Positions 24,198 to 36,927 of a stretch of DNA of 64,000 nt are shown one piece after another. How positions within the stretch are numbered: the first letter of the stretch is position 1; every line of letters begins with the position of its first letter. The stretch is taken from the NCBI GenBank assembly GCA_038503075.1, contig JBCAML010000015.1, positions 1,488,001-1,552,000 of the forward strand, in the 5' to 3' direction. Under the pieces are notes generated by a model. The model ran no database searches. It was not told the DNA's origin and saw nothing but the letters and a program-made list of their open reading frames with translations. This DNA is from Gyromitra esculenta (Eukaryota; Ascomycota; Pezizomycetes; Pezizales; Discinaceae). Position numbers and translations under genes: made by a program.

Positions 24198-26698
24198 TTT
24201 GACGAAATCTAAGCGTGGGAATGAATGAGTGGGCTAATAAGATAGATGGGCGATTCACAGAGGGAAAATCCGAGTTTTCAAGGCCGTCAGGAGAGTTTTA
24301 TACAACCATTCCTCCCCTAGAGCTGGCACTACGTTTACTGGAGAGGCACATAGTACTAGCACCACATGCTGCTTGCAAGCCATTGATATCGGTAATAACT
24401 TAGCGAGCTCCTCCACCCCAGAGCGTTTCGCATGCTAAATTCGAAGCATCTGCCAGCCGTAATAGCTAGGCAGAGTTACACCATGCAATTGGCGGAGAGG
24501 CGGCTGGAGGCTTCGGCTACACGGTTCAACCCTATTCAGATATCCCTTGCCTGATAGAAACCACGCGGGCTCATGGGGCGGTACGTGGCAGGCTTGTGTT
24601 TCTGCGTATGTGTAAGATCTAGAAGCGAAGCCATCGCCACTGGATATCGGGTGATGGAGCGCTTTGGCGTCAGTTGCGGTTAAATCCATGATGATTAGAG
24701 TGGGTTTTGGGTCTACAGCTGTCGTAGCAGAACAGTCTCAAAATTTCCCTGCAATTTCACAAGTTGTCAAGCCAATTAAGGTTCCCGCAGCCAAATTTTT
24801 TTGTATCAGGAGATAATAGTTAAGGCAATCTCTTTTCTCGCCAGGCGCGTAGGGTTAATTCTGCAAGATGGCTGTTGGTTGCTGCGGGGGCTTCAGTACT
24901 CAAGTGGCGTACAGTCGAGAACATACAGCTATAGATCGAGCATCGTTTTGGAATATTCAGCGTCCGCTCTGTGAGACAGAAAATAACAGGAGCTATTATA
25001 ATCACGAGCAAGCCTCAATGTCTTAAACCCCGTGTTCCGTTCCTCTCTGGAGCCACTCTCCCTTGCGAAACCAACAAGCACAGCTTCTAGAGCTTCCATG
25101 CTCAGTTGTGGTTGGCTGGCGTGTCCGTCGGTAGACCGGCCAAGAGCATCTTGGTCTCACAGTGATTTCCGCACTTAGGCTGATCGAGCTGCGTGTGTTA
25201 CCTGCATGATTGCGATCAAGTCTAGGCCAGAAGTCCGAGCAAGCGATATCCCGGCGGCTGCGCGTGGCTTTGGATCCTTGCTGCAGATGAACGGCAGGGA
25301 ATCTCCCTGGGCCGAACCAAGGTTCACCCCCGGCAGTTTAATACAACTTCCAAGTAATCGCGCCCAATAAATAAGGAATCATTACCATAACGTAAGCATT
25401 ATTAGTCGCAGCTTCCTATTTTCCCACGGATTGCTGGCCTAAGAGAAAAGAATTATAGCTACCAATTAGTCCCCATATGCATACGAGAAGCTTTTTACTT
25501 TAGGTATATCAGAATCCGCAAATGGGTCTAAACGTTAACACTAATCCGTAATTGCTAGTGTATGCGCATCCAGCTTAATCTCAACGAGGCTTCATTATGC
25601 TTACAGGCTTGACTGAAACATGGCTAGCAAAAGATTGAATCCAACGACAGCTTGCGTACCTAGCTATTTACGGTTACTCCTAGTGTTTTCCATGCTTTAG
25701 TACCGACTATAGATCCGGCTGGCTGCATATAGCACAGTTACTAGCATGATAAGCAGAACTTCAACTAAAGACTGATTATGCTCCCTCGCTACCATGAGTC
25801 CTCCAGACTCGCCCCAGGTTTATACTGCACTATAGGTCCGAGCGGTGTTGTTGGAATCTATTCCCCAGTAAATATCCTGGACTAAAGGCAGTGATAATCT
25901 GCGATGATGTGAGTATGCTGTTCCGATGTTAGCCGTTCAATATACGAGCGGATGCCAATCTCTTTCGGAACTTACGGTGCATCAGGAACTAGGATACTAA
26001 GCATTATGGTACATGAAGCAACTAGCGCCCAGTTATTCCCAAACCCCAAGGTGGGATTGGAAGAGCCCAGTGGCAAGGAAGGCGAGGTTTAAAATGATTC
26101 TGAATCAGCAGTTGCGAAAAAAAGGCTAGCTTTAACTATATACGAAGTGCATCAAGGATGTAGAAAATCACACGCAAAATCGCACCACATGAAAGTAGTG
26201 GATCAAGGTTCTGCGTCCTAATTTCACAGTTGGTCGTGGCACTTAGAAAGATGCCGGATTTAAATGTCTAAATTGACGACGTGAAGTCTGTTTCACCTGG
26301 TTCAACTCCGAGCCAATTGTCCAGCGAGACTCCTCTCCATAGCCGTTACCTGGTAAGATATTACGGTATGGAGTAGCTTTAGTAACACATTTCCCCTCTA
26401 TCGTAGACATATCGTTTTGGAGACGGCAGATCGGAGAAAAACAAATAATTAACTAGAGGTGTATCCTACCGAGGACACAACCGAGTACAGAATGACGGGT
26501 TGATTTTTGGCCCCCAAATCTCGTGTTAAGTCTCCTGAGTGGTGGTTTTAGCTGTGGGCTTCGTAGGATCGTTGAAGACTTGAGGCTCGGAATACAAGTA
26601 CCGGTCCCTTGCCGTCGACAGCAGATCTTTTGGATGAGGATCAGCAGCAAATTACACACGCAAGATTATATGTTTGAACGGTACCTCTACAAAGCACA
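24198..26698. other. Intergenic, no gene recognised
   Basis: Stop codons are frequent in all six frames. No tRNA, repeat or conserved domain was found by eye. The first few hundred bases presumably contain the transporter promoter. Confidence 0.5.
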
Positions 26699-28208
26699 AT
26701 GTCGGTCACAACACGTCACTTGGTCTGTCCCCGGAATATTTCTTACCCCAGACTTTATATTTGAGATCTTTTTTAGTTTTAATACGATGATGTGCACAGA
26801 TCGGTTGGTGGATATCCTTAGGAATTGTAGGTATTTTTGTGGGTCTTCGACTTTGGGTACGAGCTCGACGTGAAAATGCCTGGGGCAAAGACGATTGTGA
26901 GTGATTCTTCAAGATTACCGATGAACGTTTTACGCACGCTACTTAAGAGCATAACTGATTATGATTATAGATCTCACGATAGCTACAATGGTAATCTCTA
27001 CTGGATGTGTGAACTTGCTAGATCGAGTTTGAAGTCTAATGGCATTCGATAGGTTATGATGATTGTGCAACTGATTGTCTCAACAATGATGATGCTGGAG
27101 TTTGACTCTCCTACCTGGGGCAAAGATATGTCGCAGATCGTCAAATTCATGAAGGTTAGTCACTTAGCGGTTTTTGCCGTCTTCCAGCCAGAGATAATAA
27201 TGCCCCGCAGTATAGTTACGCCGGTTCGACGTTATACCTCGTGATTCTATGGATGATCAAGGCTCAACTTCTTGCCTTTTACTATCGTCTGATGAGAAAT
27301 CTTGCAAAGCTCCAACTGTTGATAAATATATCAGCAGGATTGGTGTTCATCATGGGATTGATTGCCATTCTTGTCAACGCTCTCCATTGTCAGCCTATCT
27401 CGAGGCAATGGAATCCCGATCCCAGCGCGGCCTGCGCACCCCAGACAAATAACCCAGTATTCACATTCGTAGTGACGGTAAATGTTTTGACGGATGTTCT
27501 CAGTGAGTTCTACGATCTATCACTATTGATCATACAGTGCGCTGATCCCTCCAGTCATGCTGCTCCCATTTCCCATTCTTAGAAATCTCCATCAACCCAT
27601 GAAAGTGAAGTTGGGGCTTGTTGGTGTCTTTGCATTGGGACTTGTTGTTATCGCTGTTTCTATCATCCGAATTGTCTCAATCCTCAATACCACCGATATT
27701 TTCCTGTAAGATTTCACTTGCAAGCCTTTTGGTTCTGTACTGACACTCCTAGGATCTCGAACTTGAGTTACGTCGAGACATATGTCGCGATGATAATATC
27801 CGCGCTGCCCTCGGTAGATTTCAATTACTTTTTGTTCAGAGATGATATCTAACTGTTTTGCAGCTCCGTGTTTTGTTTCTCGGTCATCGCGGACATGCCT
27901 ATGGGTCCTCTTATTCTAACTCTGGTCCCAGCGGTAACCCCTCAAGACTGACATCAGATAAACCCCACACTCAAAGAAGCGGCGCGCAACCATCGCGAAT
28001 CACAAACTCGGATTCTTTTGGGTCGGACATCGAACTAGCAAATGTCGACGATAAAGATTCCTCGGGTTCTAACGACGCCTCAGACGGCATTCGAAAAACC
28101 ACGGAAATATCAATCCAAACACGCCCAATAGGAACAAGCGACCGTGAAAGCGAAACAAGCGTTAAAGGGTTTGATCGATGGGATTCAGACGGGGTCCAGA
28201 GAGTGTAA
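26699..28208 (+). CDS. Rhodopsin-domain (SAT4-type) integral membrane protein
   Basis: A fungal seven-helix membrane protein of the SAT4 / rhodopsin-domain family (related to PTH11-like proteins); its biochemical role is generally unknown. Exons 26800-26896, 26971-26990, 27053-27154, 27211-27502, 27555-27705, 27753-27813 and 27864-28208 are well supported by phase and motifs. A first exon at 26699-26722 is tentative. Total about 363 residues. Helix 1 WWISLGIVGIFVGLRLWV leads into the family motif ENAWGKDDYLTIATM, rebuilt across the first two supported introns. Later blocks include LYLVILWMIKAQLLAFYYRL, NALHCQPISRQWNPD with the conserved Cys, NVLTDVLIMLLPFPIL across the 52-nt intron 27503-27554, and YVETYVAMIISALPS. 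The cytosolic tail (about 250-363) is Ser/Asp-rich and probably disordered. Confidence 0.85.
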
Positions 28209-29962
28209 CATAATGCGAGTGGACTAGTGCCATGAACTTGGAGATTAGAAATATTACGCATGAGGGTTTCTGTAATACTAGCTACTCTGGGGAGAAATCT
28301 TGTTTGTTAGTATTTTGTGTTATAGATTTTACTGGAGGAGGCCAAGGATGGATCGGGTTTTGTTCACGCCATAGCTTCTGCCGCACATACATAGGCATGC
28401 GATATTCTAGTTGAGAACCTCCGGCTTTAGTTTACCCTATCGCCCTTCTTCTGCTTCGAAATTAGAGGGAAGAGTGGCTTAAGCTGTCTAGCTATTACTG
28501 GACCTCTAAACGAAAAGTTTGCGTAGGTGAAATAAAAATATTCAATGGAAAATGAGACTGAAGAATCAATACATTCCACACCAGGGTGATTGAATCAGAA
28601 CGGAATATTTGTGGTTCCGATGGCTTACGCTTGTAGACCGGGGGTTAGAAGGTTTCTCGGTATATAATTAATCTGTACTTGGGTTACTGATTTGGCGATG
28701 GTAGGAGATCCGATAACGGAGGGCACAGAAAAGTAGGGTGAAATTACATATGCATACTAACCAATGTATTCTTCAGAGTACAAAACCCAAGGCGCATCTC
28801 CCGGATCCCGAAGACTCGTGTCACCCAGAAGCTTGGCAACTGGATCCCGCATTTACTAGAACACAGAACCAATATAACATCACGCTGAGGCATATATCCT
28901 CTCACTGACAGAGACCCTAACCCAGTATCAAACGTGCTAGCGGTGGCTTGCCAAGACACTGCTGTGCAACGGCGGGATATTCGTACTACATATGGGAAGA
29001 GCTAAACTACGAAAACACTCGCACACGCATCAAGTCGTCTCTTCATAAACTCAAGCCTTTCTCGGTAACGAAGCTCACTCGCTTCTTCGTTCAGGGCGTA
29101 AGACCCTGGCCACAAAAAGCTGTTGGAGTTGCCTTAGATGATCATGAGTGGGGAACCCGAACCCCTACAAGTGCCACTCCGACGGTAATCGATGATTGGC
29201 CAACTCTATGATTCTAATCTACAGCTATGCTTTGGATTCGTGGAGTTGAACGGTATGTAGCCTCCTCTCTTAGTGCCATTCTCCACACTTAAATAACAGG
29301 ACTCATCAAACGATAGACACCCACCGAACCCCTTTAAGCTAGGAATGCGTATGTGTATCTTCTATAGGCTCGCCAGAGAAAGTTACAGTGGTTCGTTGCA
29401 TATTGATACCCCTTAAACTCCACATTGCGATCAAGTCGATGAACCAACTCGCCACCAAATGCTAACTTTGTGTGAAGTCATCAGTAATTACAAATGCGTA
29501 GGGAGACCCGCTCATTCCAATTGCGAGACTGCTCCTCTGCCATCCCTCTTCCCACATCAAAAGGTGCAAAAACCCCAACCCAAAAAAAAACCACAATAAC
29601 AGGGTGTTAAACTTGTCTTCTTCTATCGATTTACCATACCCTGGCCCTTGTGAGCGAGCTAGAGAGTTATTACCGAATCGATAACCCTGCTCATACACTC
29701 TAGCTAGTGCAAAGTGAGAGATGAACCAGTTACTAAACAAAAAACCCCTCTTATCTTATCATCCATCCAGTAGAAAATTAGTAACACATCCTCCTTCGCC
29801 CAGACCCAATTAAGATATATAATGAGCACTATTCTAGTTCGTTCTAACCCCATACGTAACATGCATAACTAAAGAAAATGAATTTTCATAGAAAGTAGGA
29901 CAGTCTAACTATCTCAGCCGGTTGAGAATGTTATACTTTGACCTGGTCATATTGAATATCGA
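28209..29962. other. Intergenic, no gene recognised
   Basis: Open frames of 60-92 codons at about 28744-28959, 28948-29211 and 29462-29740 have no recognisable domain. The right end is the 3' flank of the chitinase gene. A further terminal exon of that gene beyond 29963 cannot be excluded. Confidence 0.45.
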
Positions 29963-31759
29963 TTATATACCTTGATCAATACTCCAGATCATTGTTCCAC
30001 CCAAACACTTCGAATTGGCGTAATCCGTCTTTAATTTGTACGTGTCGGCATCGTCGTAGAGGATCAGCTGGTTGGCGCCATACGTTGCTTGTTTGACCAT
30101 TGACTCTATAAATTGGAGAATATTGGTGTCAGTAAAGCGAAACTAAAATGAGAAATTCAAAAGGGTATCATGGCAGACAAACTAGAGATGAGTACTGGTG
30201 AAATGCCTTCTGTATTAATGATACGGCGAATCTCTAGATTTGAGAGCAATCCTGCACTTCCGGTGCAAGAACCAGCAGAACCCGGACTAACATACGGACA
30301 GTCCATTTTATCACAGTCTGAATTCATATGATAGGATACCCCTTAAATGCGTGTTAGACTAATAAATTTGAAATAAAAGAGCAGATATCAAAAAAAAAAT
30401 ACCATAGTAAGCTAGCCCAAGATTGATCTTCGTCGAAGTAATTCCAGCGGACCAAAGGGTCTGAAGGTTTTTATCCGTTTGTGTTATATCTGTGTGGGGC
30501 AGGGCTGTGGAATCGTATGCGGGTGAGTCCTATTAGGTGTATTATATCAGTGCTTCAATCTAAGGAAGAGAATGCCGAGTGTGCATGCATACCGAAGGAA
30601 TATGGTAGTCGTAAGACATGAAGTTGAAGAAATCTATATATGGCTCCATCCCTTTAACATCGATGTATTGCAAGGCAGCGATGTCGGTAACTAATGCCAC
30701 GCTGAGGCCATATTTATAACCGAAAATAGCCTTCATTTCTTTCACTAAGGCAACAAAGTTGGCTGTATCGGCATATGTCCCACCTCGCTGTTCATCAACC
30801 GGCCATTCCCAATCAATATCGACTCCCTGAAACCCGTATTTATCCATGTATCTAATTAAATTGCTGATCCATTGGGCTCGATTCGCAGAAGTACTAGTCA
30901 TTACCCCCCAGTTATGCTTTGTTGAGCTTCCAGCGTTCTAGGAGACGTAAGTTATAGCCTGATTGATTAAGGTTGATAGAGTGGCCCTATGAGTCTCTTA
31001 CATTGAATCTACCTCCACCGATTGTAATCCAAGTTTGAAGTGTATTTGTTTTCAACGCAGTAAATTCAGTATATAAATTTTCACTGCCCAGTCTCTCTGG
31101 ATAGAAATCAAAGTTGACCGAGTCAAATAGCGCAAAAGCAAAGTTAATGTGCGTAAGACCAGCGGTATTCAGTCCACTTGGCGATAGTGCGTCACAGGGC
31201 CTGTCGACAGCACTTTATAGGTCTATTATTATTGGTTTTATTATACGAGCATGATATACTCACAACGAGAGATAGTACCCAATCTTCCTTGTCGTCGCCG
31301 AAGATCCATCACACGAAATCGAAGTTGAAGCCAAATCTGGAATCGAAGTTGAAGCCGCTAGAATTGAGGCCAAAGATGAAGCTTGAATCGAAGCTGAAGC
31401 CGAAATCGAAATCTGGCCCGCAACAGCAATGTCTTTTACGGCACCACAAGACCCGAATCCTTCCTGACAGCCAGTTCCACAATAGTCTGATGTTGTCCCA
31501 CACCATCCATGTAAAGAGCAACAGGCTGTCGGTGGACACTGGTTTCCGTTCACTGAACCAATTCCGCATTCCGCAGCATCCTGTCGAGCCTAAACTCGAA
31601 TAATCAGCATTTGATCCAGTTAGGCATTTAGTTAGGCATCTATACAAAAAGAGGATGCATCGCAAGAGAACGAGTGATTCTTGGTGCGGCTATCATTGCT
31701 TGTGAATATGCCAGAGAAAGCGCAGCCGCTCTCACAATAATTAAAAATGCTCTCATCAT
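29963..31759 (-). pseudogene. Secreted CBM18-GH18 chitinase, with a 1-bp frameshift
   Basis: Seven exons: 31759-31646, 31589-31264, 31201-31002, 30937-30593, 30529-30403, 30341-30183 and 30105-29963, about 470 residues. A signal peptide (MMRAFLIIVRAAALSLAYS) is followed by a hevein-like CBM18 with the Cys pattern of [21 protein letters not shown] Ser/Ala linker leads to the GH18 barrel, with catalytic DxxDxDxE present as GVDIDWEWP, then FMSYDYHIPS, INLGLAYYG, and a C-terminal CLGGTMIWSIDQG. It would cleave chitin outside the cell, as in class V fungal chitinases. Exon 3 has one base too many: LTHINF and AFALFDS, adjacent in the family, lie in different frames at a TTTT run (+ strand 31140-31143), which leads to an early stop. 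Everything else is intact, so this is either a very young pseudogene or a sequencing error. Confidence 0.8.
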
Positions 31760-33178
31760 GGAGGTATATATAGGATTCTAGATCCGGATACCCTATAAGA
31801 TGAAAGCGACCAGGAGCGGGTGAAAATAGTCGGGAGCCAGCGTAAGCCCAGGGTATTACAAAGGTTTAGTGGTCAAGACGGAGCGTATTATAGAAAAAAT
31901 CATACTACGCAATGGTTATTGATGGCTTCCGTAGTCGAGAACAGGGCTAACTAGCATATTTGTACTCTCCGAGGTCACTGAAACAATTGGATAAAGTCTT
32001 TTACAGAACGTTTTATTTAACATTGTCCTATAGCTACACCACCTTTTTCCTAAATTCAACGTTAACGCGAAGGTAACCGTTGCTAAAATAAAGCTTGGGT
32101 CCTGAAACATCTCGTCTTAATTTTTTGGTTGTGAAATTGGGTCAAATTCCTTTGTTTGTTTTGAATAGAGATATATACTACCCTCGCAGAGCGAATAGAA
32201 CTCGCATCAATGCCTCTCCACAAACTCGAGCCCCATTCCAACCCCATTTTAGCCAACTCAAGCGAAACAATGCATAGCCGCGGCCAAGTCTAGAGTGCCC
32301 TTTAAATCTGATGCCATACGGCAGTTCTCTGGAATCAAGCTGGCATTTCTTACTAATATAGTAGTGGATCCACCCAACCTTTTCGTACTGTATATTTGTG
32401 CGGGAAAGGGTTCAGCAAAGGAATCAGTAAACCAATTACTGGATTTCGCTTGATACATCCACCTACAACTTCACCAATGCTTTTACCTGCATTTTTACCA
32501 ATGGTTTTCACTAATAATTTTACAGTTGCGTCACTATATAACTATATACAATAATCGTAATCATAATTATATAAGATACATCACCAGAGATAAATTTAGA
32601 GTCATAGGACGATCACAACCATTTCCAGTTGATCTAGTACTATCAAGAATATAAGGGAAAGAAAACTCTAGTCAGTAGTAGACGCCAATTGTGTTGCACG
32701 CCATCGAAGTGCCCCATCTTTGTAGGCGTAAATAGGGTTAGGGTTGTGCGAGGTCACCCCGAAGCTCATCGCTGTTTAAGGGATAAATGTACGTATCGAT
32801 CCCTACTGGAGCTTTCAGAATTTCCCTAAATATGTACTCCAGTAGTATAACCGCTGCAGATGCAGATGCAGTGATGTGCTGCGTACATGTAACTTAAACT
32901 TCGGGTGGAATATTTGAAGTCAGTGTTAACTAGTACCACGAGTATCAAGCAGGAAAAGCGAGTTTAGAATTTTTAGAGATAGCAAAAAAAAAGAGCTTGT
33001 ATAATACAAAGAATGTCCTCATGATCGGCCGACAAGTAGAAAATAGGAAATAAAACGAAATGGGTATTTTAGCTCCCAAACACCAAGCCAACATCAAACT
33101 TTTTGCCATCTTCTCTCTTATGATTCATCCTCAACGCTGTCTCCAGATCTCCTAAAGACCCGTCGTCAACAGAGCTCT
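31760..33178. other. Intergenic, no gene recognised
   Basis: A+T-rich, with no open frame resembling a protein family. It contains a telomere-like agggttagggttgtg at about 32736-32750. The first bases upstream of 31759 include tatatatag at 31767-31775, a possible TATA element for the chitinase gene. Confidence 0.5.
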
Positions 33179-34217
33179 TTAATGTTTAGCCAATCCCGCC
33201 ACGGCTAGCGCCCCTAACACATCAACTACAAACTCACCACCCTTTCGAATAAAGTCGCTAAACTCGGCTCTCTGACTCAATTCGCCAATTCTAGAAACTG
33301 CTAAGCCAATGAGAAATTCTCGCAACTCTTCTTCATCGCGGTATGGCTTGAAGATGCTGTTAGAGAAATCTATGACCAGCGAGGGAAGGTTGGATGACTT
33401 TGTTGACTCAAACAGTGTTGCGATCTTTGAGAGTGCGAGCGTCGAGAGGCCAGGGATATTCACAGCGGGAATATTGGCAAAGCGGTAGAGAGAGATATGA
33501 ACACGCAGAAGGATCAAGTGATGCGGTACGATAGGGGGCGGCGTTTCAATCGTCTTCGAAACTGGTTTCAAGGCGAGGATTGGCGAATACGACTGAAATA
33601 CAGGTGAGGCGGGCGGAGAGGGAAGGAACGCATTTGTCTTTTGTTTATCGAATCCATTGGTAAGGTTATCGGTAACGACGTGCACCTTCGCCCGTTTTTC
33701 CTCCTTAGGGAAATATATCGATGTATAAGTGCTGGTGTTTGCAGCCTCGTCGAAGCGGGGCGCGGGCTTTCCCCACACTCCGATCTTCCCCGCCATAGCC
33801 GCAGCAAGAAGCGGTGAGTCTTGGGGAAGGTGAGCAGCAGGCCGGATGGAGTGTAGCAATGACTCGTCGTCTTCTTCTTCTTCCTGTAGTCCTAGTTCTT
33901 CAGGAGAATTGTAGTCGCCTGTGTAGAAATATTCTAATACACGCTCGACGGTGGGGACGTCCACTGTATGTGGATCAAGAACCACATAGGAATCTCGGGT
34001 ACGGCGTGATTTCAAAAGAGAGGTATGGGTGGAGAGAATGGATCGATGAACAACGTAGGTTTTGTCATCCTCGTTAGATCCAGGCTTTACTGGGGGCAAA
34101 ATCAAGCGAATCGTGGGCGACGAAAGAAAGCTGTTTTGCAAGTTAGCAATCCTAGCGCAATAGCGGTATCTTTACAATTGACGCATATGTGTACCTGGAG
34201 ATACTGGGAGTTGCCAT
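33179..34217 (-). CDS. BTB/POZ domain protein
   Basis: Exon 1 (34217-34195) encodes only MATPSIS. A 64-nt intron (34131-34194, GTACAC...AAACAG) joins it in phase to exon 2 (34130-33179), for 324 residues in total. Residues about 10-85 form a BTB/POZ fold: a strand TIRLILPPV, then the hallmark YVVHRSILSTHTSLLKS, then VDVPTVERVLEYFYTGDY. BTB domains mediate dimerisation and often link targets to Cullin-3 ubiquitin ligases. The middle (about 85-210) is acidic then Pro/Ser-rich and probably disordered. The C-terminal third is helical (YRFANIPAVNIPGLSTLALSKI), a pattern common in fungal BTB proteins of unknown function. No kelch, MATH or zinc-finger partner domain is seen. Confidence 0.85.
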
Positions 34218-36512
34218 TGCTTAAACTTCAAGCTCTGTCGTTATAATTGGTGGCTCGGGATCCCTAACAGTTGTAGTAGTCTTTTGACTGAATAGCAAAC
34301 AATTGAGGTCGCAAAAAGACTTGATTCCGCAAATATGAAGCTTCAGCTCATCTCGGGCCATCGCGTTCGCAGGGGACGCAGGCTTCGTTTAATAAGGACG
34401 GAATAAACATTGACATTTGTTTTTTCATCCCCCCCTCCCAAATAAACAAGCCACGATCACGTCAATTCACGTGCCCCACCACCCCACGAGAGAGAGGCGA
34501 TAGAAATCTGACCCCGCGCGAAGGGATTTCAATGGCGCGGCATCGCGCGTTGCTGATTAGAACCATGCTGCATAGTACGTGAAAATAAAAGGAAGAGTGC
34601 GGGTGTACAGTTTGTTTTTTCCCCTGACGGCTGAATCTTACGCAACGTGCGTTTCAGGGCTGTGAAGAGGTATTTTTTTCTTCTCACTTTACTCACGTTG
34701 TCACGCTGTTTGGATTGTTAGGTTAGGGATTGGGTAACAGGCAACCAATGTGTGTTTGTGTAACATCTTCATTCACTGGGGGGTTTTCGTGAAATAATGA
34801 TGACACCCTGAGATTTGCGCAAAAGGGATGTCTCGGGACATATTCGGGGTAGGCATAAAGAACCCGAAGATACAAGCTAGAGTTAGCCAATCAATCCGAT
34901 AATGTGACTAGAGAGAGCAAATCAAAAAATTTTACTAGCAAAAGACACTTTCGGATTCTTCATGCCCACCCCAAGTACGTAGTTAATGGTATACCAATGG
35001 TCAACTTGTTCATTCTAGAGTAGATCTCTAGGGATCGATAAAGGTGACTGCGGCCACAAAAAAAGAAAATACGCTCATAAGTACCCTCAAAAAAAAAAAG
35101 ATCTTGTAGGATTAGTCAAGTCTTACTTGTTTCAGCTCCTCCCGTTTTCATTGGGATCATCGCCCCCAATGCTGGACAAGGTGTTGATATTTTCCCGCAC
35201 AAAAGGAAGCGAAGCGTGAAGATCTCCAATACTAGAATAGAATAATTTCATCCCAGAGTACTCACTGTCTCGTATCGATACTGGGTATATTAAGAGCTTT
35301 TAAAATGAGCATTTCACAATTGCAAAAGAGTCGAGAAAATGCCTCCAAAGTATGACGCGTAGCTGCAGTATCGAAATATAGGAAGTCTCTGTGATTTCGC
35401 GGTCTCTTCGAGTCTCCAAACGCTTAGATGGCTCACCAAAAATAGCAGGCCAAGGCTGCTAGACTTCGTTAACCGTTGCCTAAAACCTAGAAAAAATAGA
35501 CTGAGGAATTAGGCAATAGTTATTGATATCTCACATGTACACATCCTCACAGCCCATAACTATGACCGTTACTACACTTTGTTTTCCACGTTCTAAGAGG
35601 CGCTGACATAACGCACTCTTTCTAGGGTTAGGGTGTTGGTAATAGCCTAACCCTTTCGGGCCGATCCGTAGATCCAATGCCGTGCCGCTCGCCTATCTTT
35701 CTCTGTTACTGAGCGGGTAGGTAGCCCTAACCCACGCCTGGGAGACTCTGAACCCAAGGGAAAATAATTAAAGAGTATATGCAAGTAAAGATACAAGTAC
35801 AATATGAGCTAGGAACGAAAATAGTCACTATCATCGGCTGTTATACAACCTTCTATGACGGTAACTTACACATGCACCGGTGTAGGTTGCGGGCTCAGAC
35901 CAGCGGATAGGGATGCTCTCAGAAACTTACAAAACGCATCGTACGCGTATGATACATTTGTTACCTCTACTTACAGTAAAAATACGGTTGAATAATGCAA
36001 ACCCTATCAGTTCTCGATATTCGCTGGGAATACAGCTCATCATTGAGCTAATTTTGTAGAGTACCTAGGTTGATCTTGGCTTATGACAAAGAACCTTATT
36101 CCATGTGGCAATGAGTTTAGGTTTTTATTTCCATATGTGCGATACAGAAAGATACATATGATTCGGGTAGGGGGTGTAGCATACTGAAACTAAGGCTACC
36201 CTACCTGCAGACCCATGTGGAGCACCATAACCTAAGGGTTGAGTGTGCCGAATGAAATAATAAATAATAAATAAGTAAGCGGACCCATGTGGGTTAGGGT
36301 CTTCCAGCTCACTTGATGCTTTTACATACGCCAGTACCTACATGTATGTGCATGCTGCCAATCTTGAGAAACCAACCAGTTTTACCGGAGGAGTGTGCAG
36401 CAGCGTGGTCTCACTCAGCAACGCTGGTGGTCCATGCACTGAGGTGACACCATCTACTCCACGGCTACCCCTTTCCCTCCCTCCCCCATCCATCCTACAG
36501 ACACAGGCTTGC
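34218..36512. other. Intergenic, no gene recognised
   Basis: No coding region found. It contains telomere-like motifs (ctagggttaggg at about 35622-35633, and further CCCTAACC-type copies near 35649 and 35723), a dispersed repeat core at 36230-36270, and gggttagggtc at about 36291. It ends at the first LTR of the retrotransposon cluster. Confidence 0.5.
36230..36270 (-). repeat. Dispersed repeat core, copy 3
   Basis: Read on the minus strand it contains tatttcattcggcacactca preceded by TTTA repeats, matching 8211-8250 and 17811-17848. A telomere-like gggttaggg lies about 20 bases away on the + strand. Confidence 0.5.
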
Positions 36513-36922
36513 TTTCATGGATGGTTGTCTAGTGGGTCGGTTAGGTACATGGGTACATGGTTGCCGTGCTGTGTTGTTATTCTTTGTGTTTCTTTGGATT
36601 TCCGTTGCAATGAGTCATGTCTTTGTCATCAAAAGGGTTGGAAACTTGGTATATAAGCGAAGGGATTTCCCCTCTTGTTGTACTTTTCCTTCTTCTTTCC
36701 TTAAGCAACGTCTTCTATAGTACACTTTTGTATTTTACAATACAAACTCCGGTTACACCTCGTAACCTCGCGTCGCCACCGTCTTCAAGTCTACTTCACT
36801 TGAACCAATCGTAGAGCCTGTGGAACTCCGTAGATACTCTCATCGCTAAGTTTCCCGTTCAAGTAGCACTGCTTATCTCGGGGGATACCTGAGAGCTTGA
36901 CGGAAAACTCTGCCCCTTGAGA
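36513..36922 (+). repeat. Solo LTR, family A (copy A1)
   Basis: A 410-bp LTR beginning TTTCATGG and ending CCTTGAGA, flanked by the 5-bp duplication cttgc (36508-36512 and 36923-36927). Inside are a TATA box (tatataagcgaaggg) and, about 45 bases later, the conserved cttaagcaacgt. No internal retrotransposon region follows, so it is a solo LTR left by LTR-LTR recombination. Confidence 0.85.
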
Positions 36923-36927
36923 CTTGC

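Noticed and set aside
24480..24560. A B-box-like ggttcaaccc near 24526
   Set aside because: No A-box at proper distance and no cloverleaf pairing.
27503..27537. A 35-nt intron in the rhodopsin-domain gene, which would cause a frameshift
   Set aside because: Using the next acceptor (27554) gives a normal 52-nt intron and restores the family motif NVLTDVLIMLLPFPIL, so the gene is intact there.
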